A program made the position numbers and the translations under genes. 61,949 nucleotides of DNA from Oceanospirillaceae bacterium ASP10-02a (GTDB lineage: Bacteria > Pseudomonadota > Gammaproteobacteria > Pseudomonadales > Balneatricaceae): assembly GCA_905182035.1 (NCBI GenBank), contig CAJIZL010000028.1, forward strand, positions 1-61,949, given 5' to 3'. The notes below the pieces were generated by a model, which did no database searches, was not told the DNA's origin, and saw nothing but the letters and a program-made list of their open reading frames with translations. Shown in pieces: positions 51,026 through 60,715 of the stretch (position 1 is its first letter; each line of letters begins with the position of its first letter).

Positions 51026-52239
51026 CTACTCAGACCCTTGCTGCTGAACAAGCCATTGCTCTAGTGTATGGTATTGTTGCTGGCTAAATTTTAGTCCAAG
51101 CTTGGTACGCCGCCAAAGAATATCTTCGGCGCTTATGGCAAATTCATGCTGTATCAGCCAAGTCACCTCAGTCTGGCTTAGGTTATGGCCAAAATCTATA
51201 CCTAGATCACTCGTTCGTTGGGCCTTGCTGGCGCCATCATCGAATAAAGGTCGCACACCTGAATAACTCCAGACAATATCTTCAGCAGTGATTGGTTGCT
51301 TGAAGAACTCGTTTGCTAAAGCCATAAGGTATTGGCTTTCTTCAGGGCAGTACGCTGCAGATTCTGGAGTGTGCGGATGGTCTTGGTCTGTGGTGCCAAT
51401 GAGGGTGTAGTCTTCTTCGTAGGGAATAGCAAAGGCGATACGCTGATCACTGGATTGGAAGAAATAAGCGTGGTTATGTTTAAACAGTTGCTTGACGACA
51501 ATGTGACTACCCCTAACTAAGCGAATTTTATGTTCGGACTTGGTGCCCAAGTGATCCTCAATGACTTGGTTAATCCAAGGCCCAGCAGCGTTGATTAGCG
51601 TTTTAGCTTGCAGAGTTTGCAGTTGTTGGTTAATTGTGTTTTTAACGGTAACTTGCCAAATTCCGTTTTTGCTGTGAGCGGCCACAAACTCTGTGCGAGT
51701 CATAATTTTGGCGCCTAATGTGGCTGCATCCTGAGCATTAAGAGCAACTAAGCGAGCATCGTCTATCCAGCAGTCGGAATACTCAAAGGCCTTGGTAAGG
51801 GGCTTGGCTTAAGCGGTTTTCCGGCATAGTGGTTGCGTAAATTAAGGGTACTTGTGGCTGGTAGCAATTTGCGGCCACCCAAGTGATCGTAAATAAACAA
51901 TCCTAAGCGCACTAACCAGACGGGCCGAATACCTTTTACATGGGGTAGTACAAAACGCATAGGCCAGCTGATGTGGGGCATATTATGTAGTAACACTTCA
52001 CGCTCTTTTAACGCTTGGCGCACTAGGCCGAATTCGTAAAATTCTAAATAACGCAAACCGCCGTGGAATAACTTTGTAGAAGCCGAGGAGGTGCCCTGGG
52101 CGAGGTCATTCTTCTCAGCTAAAGCTACGCTTACACCGCGACCTGCAGCATCACGTGCGATGCCACAACCGTTAACGCCACCACCAATAATGAATACATC
52201 GTAGACTAGTTGAGTTTGAGGAATTTCTGTTGTGGTCAT
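51026..52239 (-). pseudogene. glpD: Degraded glycerol-3-phosphate dehydrogenase (glpD)
   Basis: The reading starts at ATG 52239 with the FAD-binding FIIGGGVNGCGIARDAAGRG and runs to about 51799. A missing base near 51797 (a run GCCCCTTACC) then shifts the frame; the other frame continues as TKAFEYSDCWIDDARLV to the stop at 51026. The C-terminal part ends normally (DILWRRTKLGL), but about 100 residues between VRPLFDDGASKAQ and RTSDLGIDFGH are absent, including FGGK-x-TTYR near the FAD and substrate site. The total coding potential is about 404 residues against about 500. Two independent lesions mark it as a decaying gene. No glpK or glpF is nearby. Confidence 0.92.
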
Positions 52240-52267
52240 GGGTGATAATTAGTCTTTAATTTATAGA

Positions 52268-53350
52268 TCATGGTGAATCTGAAATAACTTCAAAAGTGGG
52301 CCAAAAGGACGCAGGGGCAAGGGAATTTTCAGTGTTGAACTGGCCTACGTTATGCTGATCAATCATTAATATGCGTGGGCTAAGGTGTGGTTCTGTGAGC
52401 TTTCCTTCAAGAATTCGTACTGCCTGATCCACAGCTAAACGGCCTTGCAATACAGGTGAATCTGTCGGTGCTGCTAAAATATGGCCACGCTTAATACCAC
52501 GAAATACATTATGGGTGAAATAGGTAGATACAATGCCAATTTTACCACGTAAATTACGACTGAGTAGTTCACTTACAGCCGCGTCTGCTGTTAGCGCTGT
52601 GCCAACAATGTAATCAAAATCAATACTTTCTTCCAATACCTCTTGGAGCAAATTACGCTGAATTTCCTTGCCAGTATCACCCCATTTCACTGCGACTATC
52701 TGCACACCTGAGCCAGCAATACCATCATGGAAACCGTCATCAATAAATTTTACCCAACCCGATTCTTTAGGGCCTGGAAACCACGCCACTTTAGCGTTAT
52801 TAGCACCCTTAACAGGGTGGCGTTGGGCAAGGTATTGCCCCACTTTTTGTCCCATAGTGTACCAAGACACCGCGGCCTTAGCACTTATGCCAACGTTCTC
52901 AATGTCGTTGACAGCAGCAACAACTGGAGTGGTTTGCGCAATTTTGCGGATGCTAGGCGACAGTCCGTTAAAGGAAACAGTGCCCACAATAATGACATCA
53001 CTGGCTGTGTCGGTGCAATGCTTAAGCTGTTCTATCTGGGTGGTCAGCTGAGGGTAGCCACCGGCTTCAAGAACCGTCATGTTTACCCCTAATCTCTTCA
53101 CTTCTTCTACCATGCCATAGTTAACACTAAGCCAGTAAGGGTCTTTAAGATGAGGGTAAGTAACACATAGGTGCCATGGCTTACTAGCGTCTTCTATGGG
53201 TTGGTATAGCAATGGTCGCATCTGGCCCTGATAATCAAACGGTGGATCCCAGGCCACAATATCCCATACATTTTCCGTCGCAGCATAGGTAGAGGAACTA
53301 ACCCCAAGGCATAAAATCAAACTCAAACTATGTGTTAAACGAAAAATCAT
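52268..53350 (-). CDS. torT: Periplasmic TMAO sensor protein TorT
   Basis: About 360 residues from ATG 53350. It has a signal peptide (LSLILCLGVSSSTYA) and then a type-I periplasmic-binding-protein fold with WDIVAWDPPFDYQGQMRPLLYQPIEDA, VTYPHLKDPYWLSVNYGMVEE and IDFDYIVGTALTADAAVSELL, the TorT family pattern. TorT binds trimethylamine N-oxide and hands the signal to TorS. An upstream GTG start at 53374 lacks a ribosome site. It is divergent from torS with a 98-bp gap. Confidence 0.92.
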   Translation of the reverse strand: MIFRLTHSLSLILCLGVSSSTYAATENVWDIVAWDPPFDYQGQMRPLLYQPIEDASKPWHLCVTYPHLKDPYWLSVNYGMVEEVKRLGVNMTVLEAGGYPQLTTQIEQLKHCTDTASDVIIVGTVSFNGLSPSIRKIAQTTPVVAAVNDIENVGISAKAAVSWYTMGQKVGQYLAQRHPVKGANNAKVAWFPGPKESGWVKFIDDGFHDGIAGSGVQIVAVKWGDTGKEIQRNLLQEVLEESIDFDYIVGTALTADAAVSELLSRNLRGKIGIVSTYFTHNVFRGIKRGHILAAPTDSPVLQGRLAVDQAVRILEGKLTEPHLSPRILMIDQHNVGQFNTENSLAPASFWPTFEVISDSP

Positions 53351-53448
53351 GGTGTTAACTACCTTAGGTGGCACATTTAAGGATTAAAAGCGGCTGTGGT
53401 ACTACAGTGTATTGTGGTATTTTACGCCTACGTTAGTCTACCTTCTGA

Positions 53449-56412
53449 GTGCCTATGGCTGTCAACCTTGGCGTCGGCAGTAAATTACTGTTGGCCATGA
53501 TCTTAACCATTAGTTTGTTATTAGTTGCTGCCGTAATCGGTTGGCAAGGCTATGAACGCGTCGCCAGTAAACAAAACTCAGTGATCGATGAGGCTATCCC
53601 TAGCATTATTGCGGCCCACAGCTTAACAGAGATTAACGCTAGCTTAGCCACTGCCGCCCCTGCACTATTAGGTGTGACTAATGAGCCTGAACGTAAGAAG
53701 ATTACCGCCACTATCGAATATCAATTACAGCAACTAAGAGATTCATCCATTTGGCATGGGGAGACCAGTGACTACCCTTTCGAAAGCCTAGTATTGCAGA
53801 GTATGAGCGTTAACATCAGCAATAACTTAGTGCGGCAAATTAGTCTGGTTGAACGACGACTAGACTATCTACAAAAAGCAGGTGTACTGCAAAGTAAAAC
53901 GTTGCTTGCCATGAGCAAGATCCATAATATTAGCACTTCTTTGGTGGCTAACGCCAACACCATGACCACTGCAGTAGCGTCTAGCTTGTATGACTTGGCA
54001 GATGCCAATTCTAATTCTAATTCCAATGCTGATGCTGGGCAAGATGCCTTATATGTTGCTTTTGATCGCCTCATTGAGGTTGATTTAGATCATATGGACC
54101 GGATGTACGAATTGCGCCAACGATCTGCACACTTAATGGATTTACTGACCCGAGTGCCCGTGCAAACCACTTTGACAGCGTTATATAAAATTGAGCAGGA
54201 CATTCAACTTAATATGGCCGTGCTTCAGCGCCGAGTTGCCGAGGTGAATGACCCAGGCCGCCGGCAACAAGGGTTAGATTTGTTGTCGGTAGTTAAAGCT
54301 AATATTGCCTCAAGTACTGCGGATAATCTGTTTGCCTTGCAACGAAGTAACATTAATGTGCACAGCCAATTAGTAGTGCTGAATAATGCTAGTGTTAAAT
54401 TGACCAAAGCATTTAATGAGCAGGCAGATAGTGCCAGTAGGGCTGCAAGTGCAAAAGTGCAAAAGGCTACAGAAGAGGCGCGCACTGCGGTAGCTAATGG
54501 GCGCAACATATTATTGATCGCGTGTTTAATTTTGGCCGTAGTGGCGATAAGCGTATTGTGGTTTTATGTAAAACGTAATCTTTTCCGTCGATTAACCCAG
54601 TTAAATCAAGCCTTTTTAGCGGTAGCCCAAGGTGACCTGGATTATCAATTGCAAATTAGTGGCCATGATGAGCTAGGTCGTTTGGCCAAAACTGTACAGG
54701 TGTTTAAAGAAAATGCGCGCGCTCGCCAGCAACTAGAGCAGCAACAAGAAGCTGTAGAACTGCGTTTAAGGAACTATCAGTCTGAACTGGAGCAAGAGAT
54801 CCAGATGCGCACAGGGCAACTCCAGCAGCTCAACCAGGAGCTGTTGGCGACAGCTGAGAAGCATGAACTTGCTCGTACGGAAGCGGAGCGAGCGAACCTA
54901 GCTAAAACTGAATTTTTGGCCACTATGAGTCATGAGGTACGGACGCCTTTGAGCGGCGTGCTAGGTACCTTAAAGCTGTTGCAAAAAACGCAATTAGACA
55001 GCCAGCAAACGGAATATATAGGATTGAGCCAGGCAGCTGCAGAAGCCTTGCTGGGTATTTTGAATGGCATTTTAGACTACGCCAAGGTAGAGCAAGGGCA
55101 CATGCAGATGGAGCATCTACCCTATCAGCTAGAAAAGGTAGAGGCTAACATGGTGGCCCTAATGTCTGGTGCAGCGGCAGAAAAAGGGCTGCAGCTAGAC
55201 GTTCATATTCCGCAGCAGCTTAAACAGCACACCCTTGTAGGCGATCAGGGTAAGGTCCAACAAGTGTTATTCAACTTACTGGGCAATGCCATTAAATTCA
55301 CCACCGTGGGGTATATCGAGCTTTACATTAGTTTGATTGAAGACGATGGTTTAAGCGAACGCTTACGTTTTGAAGTGACAGATACGGGTTTAGGTATTCC
55401 TGAAAACATGCATCAGACCCTCTTTCAGCCATTTACCCAATACGATGCGTCAACCTCGAGACGTTTTGGTGGCACCGGTTTAGGCTTATCTATTTGTAAA
55501 ACCTTAGTGGAAGCCATGGAAGGCACTATGGGTATTAGTAGCCGCGTTGAAAATGATGTGAAACAAGGCTCAAAAGTATGGTTTGAATTACCTTATTGGC
55601 CAGATTCAGAATACTTACCGTTAACGCCCAGTTTTGCTGAAACTAATACGGCTGTGCCTAGCATGGATGTACTGTTAGTAGAAGATAATGAGATTGGTCG
55701 GATAGTTGTAGAAGGCTACTTGAGTCATGAGGGGCACAAAGTGACGTTGGCCAAGGACGGATTTGAGGCTCTAGCTCTGGCGGAAACACATTTCGACCTT
55801 ATCCTGATGGATATTAGTATGCCAGGCATGGACGGTGTTGAAACCACCTTGCGAATGCACCAAGTACACAAACGCTTGGGGTTAAAGATCCCGATTATTG
55901 CCATGTCAGCGCATATCTTCCCTGAGGAAGTTGATTCTTATCTAAGTTCAGGGCTAGATGGTTTTGTTGGCAAACCCATAGATCCAGAACGGTTAAATGA
56001 GTTGCTACTAGGGGTTAGCCAAGCACAGAAGAAGTTAATATCTATGCCTAATGAAGCAGAAGCACAGTTGGTTAACGAGAAATTGCTTAACGATGACCTC
56101 AGTGTGTTAGGTAAAACCTGTCTGTTAGAGATGGTTAATCTTTTTGCTCAAGCTTGTATTAACAATATGGCAGCTATAGAACTTGCACGGCAACATGAGG
56201 ACTGGGTGAAATTAAGTGACTTGGCGCACAATTTTAAAAATGCTGCGGGAAGCTTGGGGCTTGAGACCTTGTACCAATTAGTTAACCAGTTGGAAAGCCA
56301 AACTAAGCATGGCCAACCTACGAGTATAGATTTGATTCTAGAAGACTTGCCTGAGCTGGTAAAAGTTTCACAAAAAGCCCTTAACAATTGGAGCGCTGCA
56401 CATATAGCCTAG
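53449..56412 (+). CDS. torS: Hybrid sensor histidine kinase TorS
   Basis: A 987-residue inner-membrane kinase. It has an N-terminal helix (GVGSKLLLAMILTISLLLVAAVIGW), a long helical sensor domain (to about 350), a second helix (NILLIACLILAVVAISVLWFYV), HAMP, then the histidine kinase core with His in MSHEVRTPLSG (about 494), N/D/G boxes, a receiver with Asp in LMDISMPGMDG (about 788), and an Hpt domain with His in LAHNFKNAAGSLG (about 927). This H-D-H relay is the TorS architecture, which phosphorylates TorR. The annotated start is GTG 53449; ATG 53455 is just as likely. Confidence 0.93.
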   Translation: MPMAVNLGVGSKLLLAMILTISLLLVAAVIGWQGYERVASKQNSVIDEAIPSIIAAHSLTEINASLATAAPALLGVTNEPERKKITATIEYQLQQLRDSSIWHGETSDYPFESLVLQSMSVNISNNLVRQISLVERRLDYLQKAGVLQSKTLLAMSKIHNISTSLVANANTMTTAVASSLYDLADANSNSNSNADAGQDALYVAFDRLIEVDLDHMDRMYELRQRSAHLMDLLTRVPVQTTLTALYKIEQDIQLNMAVLQRRVAEVNDPGRRQQGLDLLSVVKANIASSTADNLFALQRSNINVHSQLVVLNNASVKLTKAFNEQADSASRAASAKVQKATEEARTAVANGRNILLIACLILAVVAISVLWFYVKRNLFRRLTQLNQAFLAVAQGDLDYQLQISGHDELGRLAKTVQVFKENARARQQLEQQQEAVELRLRNYQSELEQEIQMRTGQLQQLNQELLATAEKHELARTEAERANLAKTEFLATMSHEVRTPLSGVLGTLKLLQKTQLDSQQTEYIGLSQAAAEALLGILNGILDYAKVEQGHMQMEHLPYQLEKVEANMVALMSGAAAEKGLQLDVHIPQQLKQHTLVGDQGKVQQVLFNLLGNAIKFTTVGYIELYISLIEDDGLSERLRFEVTDTGLGIPENMHQTLFQPFTQYDASTSRRFGGTGLGLSICKTLVEAMEGTMGISSRVENDVKQGSKVWFELPYWPDSEYLPLTPSFAETNTAVPSMDVLLVEDNEIGRIVVEGYLSHEGHKVTLAKDGFEALALAETHFDLILMDISMPGMDGVETTLRMHQVHKRLGLKIPIIAMSAHIFPEEVDSYLSSGLDGFVGKPIDPERLNELLLGVSQAQKKLISMPNEAEAQLVNEKLLNDDLSVLGKTCLLEMVNLFAQACINNMAAIELARQHEDWVKLSDLAHNFKNAAGSLGLETLYQLVNQLESQTKHGQPTSIDLILEDLPELVKVSQKALNNWSAAHIA

Positions 56413-56420
56413 TGTTAAGG

Positions 56421-57131
56421 CTACTGTTCGTCTAGACCGCTGAACAAATAACCTTCTCCATGGACAGTGGTTAACAGCATAGGTTGTTTATAGTCCCGTT
56501 CCAACTTTCGCCTTAAACGCATGATTAACACATCTATGGTGCGATCGTTTGGATCCCAGCTGCGATGGGTGACTTGGGATAATAAACGATCACGGTTAAG
56601 TACTTGACCTGGGTGGGTCATAAATACATACAAGAGTTCAAATTCAGCTCTAGTCAATTTAATCTCTTGTTGATCTCGGCCCAGTAAATGGCGACGAGAG
56701 GCGTCTAACACTAAACCATCAAAAGGGTAGATGGATTTGTGTTGTACGGGTTCTTCACTATGACTATGAATGCGCCGCAACAGGTTAGTCACTCGTGCTA
56801 AAAGTTCTCGTGGGTTAAACGGTTTAGTGACATAATCGTCGGCGCCTATTTCTAGTCCAACAATACGGTCTATGTCGTCAGTTTTACCCGTCACCAATAC
56901 GATGCCCATATTGCTTGTGGCTCTTACTTCGCGGGCCAGCAATAAACCACTTTCATCTGGTAAGTTAATATCTAACAGAAGCATGCTGATGTCTTCTTGG
57001 TTGATGACAATTCGCATTTCTCTTGCACAGCTCACAGCAGTGACACGATAACCCTCTGACTCAAAGTAGCCTGCAAGCTTAGTTCGAGTAATAGCTTCAT
57101 CTTCTACTATGAGGATGTGATGAGTCTTCAT
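56421..57131 (-). CDS. torR: Response regulator TorR
   Basis: A 236-residue OmpR-type regulator. The receiver has D54 (LLLDINLPDESG) and K in TKPFNPREL, and the C-terminal winged helix ends VLIMRLRRKLERDY...TVHGEGYLFSG. In E. coli TorR activates torCAD with TMAO. It is convergent with torS, only 8 bp apart. No torC, torA or torD gene is in the window. Confidence 0.92.
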   Translation of the reverse strand: MKTHHILIVEDEAITRTKLAGYFESEGYRVTAVSCAREMRIVINQEDISMLLLDINLPDESGLLLAREVRATSNMGIVLVTGKTDDIDRIVGLEIGADDYVTKPFNPRELLARVTNLLRRIHSHSEEPVQHKSIYPFDGLVLDASRRHLLGRDQQEIKLTRAEFELLYVFMTHPGQVLNRDRLLSQVTHRSWDPNDRTIDVLIMRLRRKLERDYKQPMLLTTVHGEGYLFSGLDEQ

Positions 57132-57441
57132 AAGGGCTACTCTTGTTATTATTCCAATCTAGTATAGCAGTAGATATAGACATAAAAAAAGCTCCAGTGG
57201 GTGGTTCCTTTTTTGAGCTAGGCTTGGGAGTACTACACTAAATCTAATCACCCTGCTGATGGATTGTGGCACTTTAAAATGCTCCCAAGAACCCTCGTTC
57301 ACAGAGTCTTCTTTGCGAGATAGAACCGCACATTAGAACATCTGTTTTAATACATTATTAAAAAATTAAATTGAGTTTTGTATCTGGATTACTACTATCA
57401 GATACCTAATAGGCCGGGGCATAACCCGGCCTATTACTTTT
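57132..57441. other. Intergenic region between torR and the transporter operon
   Basis: 310 bp holding the torR promoter side and the terminator of the transporter operon. I found no TorR box with confidence and no coding frame. Confidence 0.45.
57408..57435 (-). terminator. Terminator hairpin after the betaine/TMAO-type transporter operon
   Basis: A perfect 11-bp stem (AATAGGCCGGG at 57408-57418 with CCCGGCCTATT at 57425-57435) with a 6-base loop. The T-rich run is clearer on the plus side (ACTTTTTT after it), so on the minus strand it is a stable hairpin without a strong U tract. Confidence 0.65.
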
Positions 57442-59502
57442 TTAGTTTAACCCCAGAGCCTGTTTTCTCTGGTTGGCCCAAGTTCGTAAAATCTGATCGA
57501 TAGCGAGGCCAATACAAGCAACACATATTCCAAGAATTAATCCGTTACCAACACCATTTCTATCGGACAGAGAACCCAGGATCAACTGTCCAAGATCATC
57601 TGTACCGATCATCGCTCCGATAATAACCATAGAAAGTGCAAATACTACAGTCTGATTGATACCCAGTGCCATATGTGGAAATGACATAGGTAATTCAATA
57701 GACAGCCAGCGTTGCAGACGGCCGACGCCAGACATTGTTCCGGCATCCTGCAATGACTCTGGAACACTGAGTAGGCCTTCTACAGTGTAGCGAAGTGCCG
57801 GTATCGTGGCATAGATAATAATAGCGATAAGTACAGAGGTGTCTGTCACACCAAATAGCATCATTACTGGGATTAAATAAATAAACGATGGGAAGGTCTG
57901 AAACGTATCACAATAGGTCAGAATAAAACGCGTAGATTTCGGATTTTGAGCACACAGTGTGCCAACAACAATTCCGCTAAAGCCTGCAATGAGCACGGAA
58001 ACAGTCATTAGGTATGCGGTAATCAGCGCGCGGTCCCACCATTCGGTCAGTGCGATGAACATAAGGAATCCACCCACAATCAGAGCAGAGCGAATGCCGC
58101 CTACAATAAATCCAACACCCATTGCCAGAGTAAAGGTGGCAACTACTGGCATACCTAAATAAGCCGCTTTTACGGGCATCAATACCTCAACGGTTAGCCA
58201 CTCGTTGAAGGCTTTTAGGGAGAAGAAGAACGTATCCCAAATCCAATCAACACCAGACTGCCAAAACACTGCAGTAGAAATGCCTTTATTGTGTGGAATC
58301 AGGTAAAGGTAATTGATCCCTTCAGGAAAAATGAAGGTGCCAATATAAGCAAACATAATACCTAGGATGAAAACAACACCGAACATTAGCAGGTACTTAT
58401 ATTTTTCAGTAAATGTAGGATTGGAAAAGTAATCGGTTTGCTTATTGGCCCATGCTAGTGACATACGGTCGAGAACAATAGCAATTAAGACAATGCAGAT
58501 ACCCATCTCAATCGCAATGCCAATTTTGAGTTGATTAAGAGCGATCAGTAAGTGGATACCCAGCCCTTTTGCACCGATTAATGAGGCCAATACAACCATA
58601 GCCAAGCACTGCATAATGACTTGGTTAACACCAATTAAAATGTCGCGACGAGCGGTTGGAATCAGTACTTTGGTTAATAGTTGCCAGTTGTTGCAGCCAC
58701 TCATCACTCCAGACTCAGCGACTTCTGGCGGCAGCTTTTTAAGGCCTAATAAAGTTAGACGAACCATAGGCGGTGTTGCAAAAATAACCGTTGCGATTGC
58801 ACCAGCATGATCACCAATGCCAAAAAACACCATGACAGGAATCAAATACGAAAAATGTGGCACGATCTGGGCCATATTTAGCAACGGATTGAGTATTGCT
58901 TCTATGCGTTTGCTTCTGAATGCCCACACACCAAACCAGAGGCCGATAAAAACAGAAACCGGTGCAGCTACTAATACGAATGACAGGGTTTGCATTGACG
59001 GTTCCCATTGTCCGAACAATGCAATGTAAGAAGTCGAAAGTCCCACCAATAAAGCAAGGCCACGACCGTTTAGTGCATAACCTAGGATTGTGGCACCACC
59101 AGCTACAACAGTCCAGGGTAATCCCGGCCATTTTGCCCACGGGTTAGCCGTTGCCCAGTCCCAACCAGAAAAGGTAACGATTGTTTTCACGCCACCCAAC
59201 ATTATTTCTCGGATGAACTCGATCATGAACAGAATGAAGCCCGATATCATACGCGTGAATTGGCTCACTAGCGGCTTCTGTTCATACTCCTGGATATCTG
59301 GGTCATACACTTCAATTGGCCACCATTCGAACATCAAGTAACTAATTGAATCATTGATAAAAATGGGGAACGCTTTTATTAATGGAGGAAAACGCCACAG
59401 AACATTAGTTTCAGAAGGCCCAATAGACTGATATAGAATAATAAAAATGACCAGCAATAAGATAAATTGCAGGTATTTTCTTTGTCTAAATAGTTCGATC
59501 AT
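57442..59502 (-). CDS. Tandem-fused permease of a quaternary-ammonium ABC transporter
   Basis: A 686-residue permease formed by two copies of the ProW/OpuAB-type domain. The first core is near residues 150-340 (QIVPHFSYLIPVMVFFGIGDHAGAIATVIFATPPMVRLTLLGL...AESGVMSGCNNWQLL), the second near 490-680 (YCDTFQTFPSFIYLIPVMMLFGVTDTSVLIAIIIYATIPALRYTVEGL...QDAGTMSGVGRLQRW). Each has the EAA-like cytoplasmic loop. Both halves in one chain are unusual compared with a homodimer. It overlaps the ATPase gene by 4 bp. Substrates of such systems are glycine betaine, choline, carnitine or TMAO; SAR11-type TmoW is one comparison to make. Confidence 0.9.
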   Translation of the reverse strand: MIELFRQRKYLQFILLLVIFIILYQSIGPSETNVLWRFPPLIKAFPIFINDSISYLMFEWWPIEVYDPDIQEYEQKPLVSQFTRMISGFILFMIEFIREIMLGGVKTIVTFSGWDWATANPWAKWPGLPWTVVAGGATILGYALNGRGLALLVGLSTSYIALFGQWEPSMQTLSFVLVAAPVSVFIGLWFGVWAFRSKRIEAILNPLLNMAQIVPHFSYLIPVMVFFGIGDHAGAIATVIFATPPMVRLTLLGLKKLPPEVAESGVMSGCNNWQLLTKVLIPTARRDILIGVNQVIMQCLAMVVLASLIGAKGLGIHLLIALNQLKIGIAIEMGICIVLIAIVLDRMSLAWANKQTDYFSNPTFTEKYKYLLMFGVVFILGIMFAYIGTFIFPEGINYLYLIPHNKGISTAVFWQSGVDWIWDTFFFSLKAFNEWLTVEVLMPVKAAYLGMPVVATFTLAMGVGFIVGGIRSALIVGGFLMFIALTEWWDRALITAYLMTVSVLIAGFSGIVVGTLCAQNPKSTRFILTYCDTFQTFPSFIYLIPVMMLFGVTDTSVLIAIIIYATIPALRYTVEGLLSVPESLQDAGTMSGVGRLQRWLSIELPMSFPHMALGINQTVVFALSMVIIGAMIGTDDLGQLILGSLSDRNGVGNGLILGICVACIGLAIDQILRTWANQRKQALGLN

Positions 59503-60587
59503 GAGGCGTTTTCACTCCTCTGGGTTGAATGGCTTCCAAACAGAACATGAACAATTTTAGCAGCGGTTATAGTCCCGACGGCCTTACCTGCGTCATCGAC
59601 AACTGTTAAAGGTTTGCTAGAGCTTAGAATGACTTCAGCTACGGTTTCAATGATGGCACTATTTTGCACTGTAAGGTCACTCATTGACTCACTTGAATCA
59701 AATGCGTCCATAACAGATTCGATCTTTAGTACTTTTTCGCGTGGTACTTCTTCAGTAAATTTACGCACGTATTCAGTCGCTGGGTTAAGCACAATGTTCG
59801 CGGGGGTATCAAGTTGTTCTATGATGCCATCTTTCATGATGGCGATGCGGTCAGCTAGGCGCAAGGCTTCGTCGAAATCATGGGTGACGAATAAGATAGT
59901 TTTGTGTAGTACTGATTGTAAACGCAGAAACTCATCCTGCATTTCCTTACGAATGAGTGGGTCAAGTGCAGAAAAAGGTTCGTCAAGGAACCAGATATCA
60001 GGTTCAATCACCAGCGAACGGGCAATGCCAACGCGCTGCTGTTGTCCACCTGATAGTTGCCGCGGGAAATAGTCTTCGCGCCCAGTAAGGCTAACTAAAT
60101 CCACCATTTCTTTGGCTTTTTTAACACTCTCTTGAGTGCTAACGCCCTTTACTTGTAATGGGAAAGCAATATTTTCTAATACTGTCTTGTGTGGCAATAA
60201 AGCGAAGTTTTGAAACACCATACCCATTTTATTGCGACGTAATTCAATTAACTGCTTGTTATTCATCGTTAGGATATCTTCCCCTTCAATGAATATTTTG
60301 CCAGCAGTGGCGTCGGTCAATCTGGAGATACACCTTAATAGGGTTGATTTTCCAGAGCCAGATAAGCCCATGATAATCAGCAGTTCACCTGCATGTATGT
60401 CGAAAGAAGCATTATTTACTCCAACGATGCATCCTGCTGCCTGAAATTTTGCAGCATCAACTACACCATTAGCTTTCTTTAACATGCTTTCTGCATTGTT
60501 GCCGAAAATTTTGTAAACTGAGTCGCAACGAATAACGGGTTCGTCCGAAGGAGATATTGCATTTTGCATAGACATAGGCGAATTCAT
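59499..60587 (-). CDS. ATP-binding subunit of the quaternary-ammonium ABC transporter (ProV/OpuAA-like)
   Basis: A 362-residue ATPase. Walker A is GLSGSGKST, the signature [15 protein letters not shown], Walker [13 protein letters not shown], followed by [13 protein letters not shown] ProV-type N-terminal extension before the first strand ([17 protein letters not shown]) is typical of betaine transporters. The C-terminus (about 275-350) resembles a single CBS-like domain ([24 protein letters not shown]), which senses ionic strength in OpuA. It overlaps the permease by ATGA. A terminator lies between it and the binding-protein gene. Confidence 0.92.
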   Translation of the reverse strand: MNSPMSMQNAISPSDEPVIRCDSVYKIFGNNAESMLKKANGVVDAAKFQAAGCIVGVNNASFDIHAGELLIIMGLSGSGKSTLLRCISRLTDATAGKIFIEGEDILTMNNKQLIELRRNKMGMVFQNFALLPHKTVLENIAFPLQVKGVSTQESVKKAKEMVDLVSLTGREDYFPRQLSGGQQQRVGIARSLVIEPDIWFLDEPFSALDPLIRKEMQDEFLRLQSVLHKTILFVTHDFDEALRLADRIAIMKDGIIEQLDTPANIVLNPATEYVRKFTEEVPREKVLKIESVMDAFDSSESMSDLTVQNSAIIETVAEVILSSSKPLTVVDDAGKAVGTITAAKIVHVLFGSHSTQRSENAS

Positions 60588-60654
60588 TTTTTAAATTTTA
60601 GTGGTTAAGGCTGACATCTTAGGTTAGTTAGTAAAGGCCATTATGTCAAAAAAT

Positions 60655-60685
60655 AACCCTCTGCTTGGGTACCAAGCAGAGGGTT
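60655..60685 (-). terminator. Intra-operon terminator between binding protein and ATPase genes
   Basis: A perfect 14-bp stem (AACCCTCTGCTTGG at 60655-60668 with CCAAGCAGAGGGTT at 60672-60685), 3-base loop. On the minus strand it is followed by ATTTTTTG. It lies downstream of the binding-protein gene and before the ATPase gene, so it should cut most transcripts and favour the binding protein. Confidence 0.93.
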
Positions 60686-60715
60686 GTGTTACTTCAGGTT
60701 GCATTGGTTTAAGTA

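Noticed and set aside
51011-51037. GGGTCTG/CAGACCC hairpin as a terminator between the ArnT-like gene and glpD
   Set aside because: It overlaps the glpD stop codon and lacks a T tract on either strand.
59277-59290. CTGTTCATAC match to an E. coli tor box
   Set aside because: It lies inside the permease coding sequence as a single half-site, away from any promoter.
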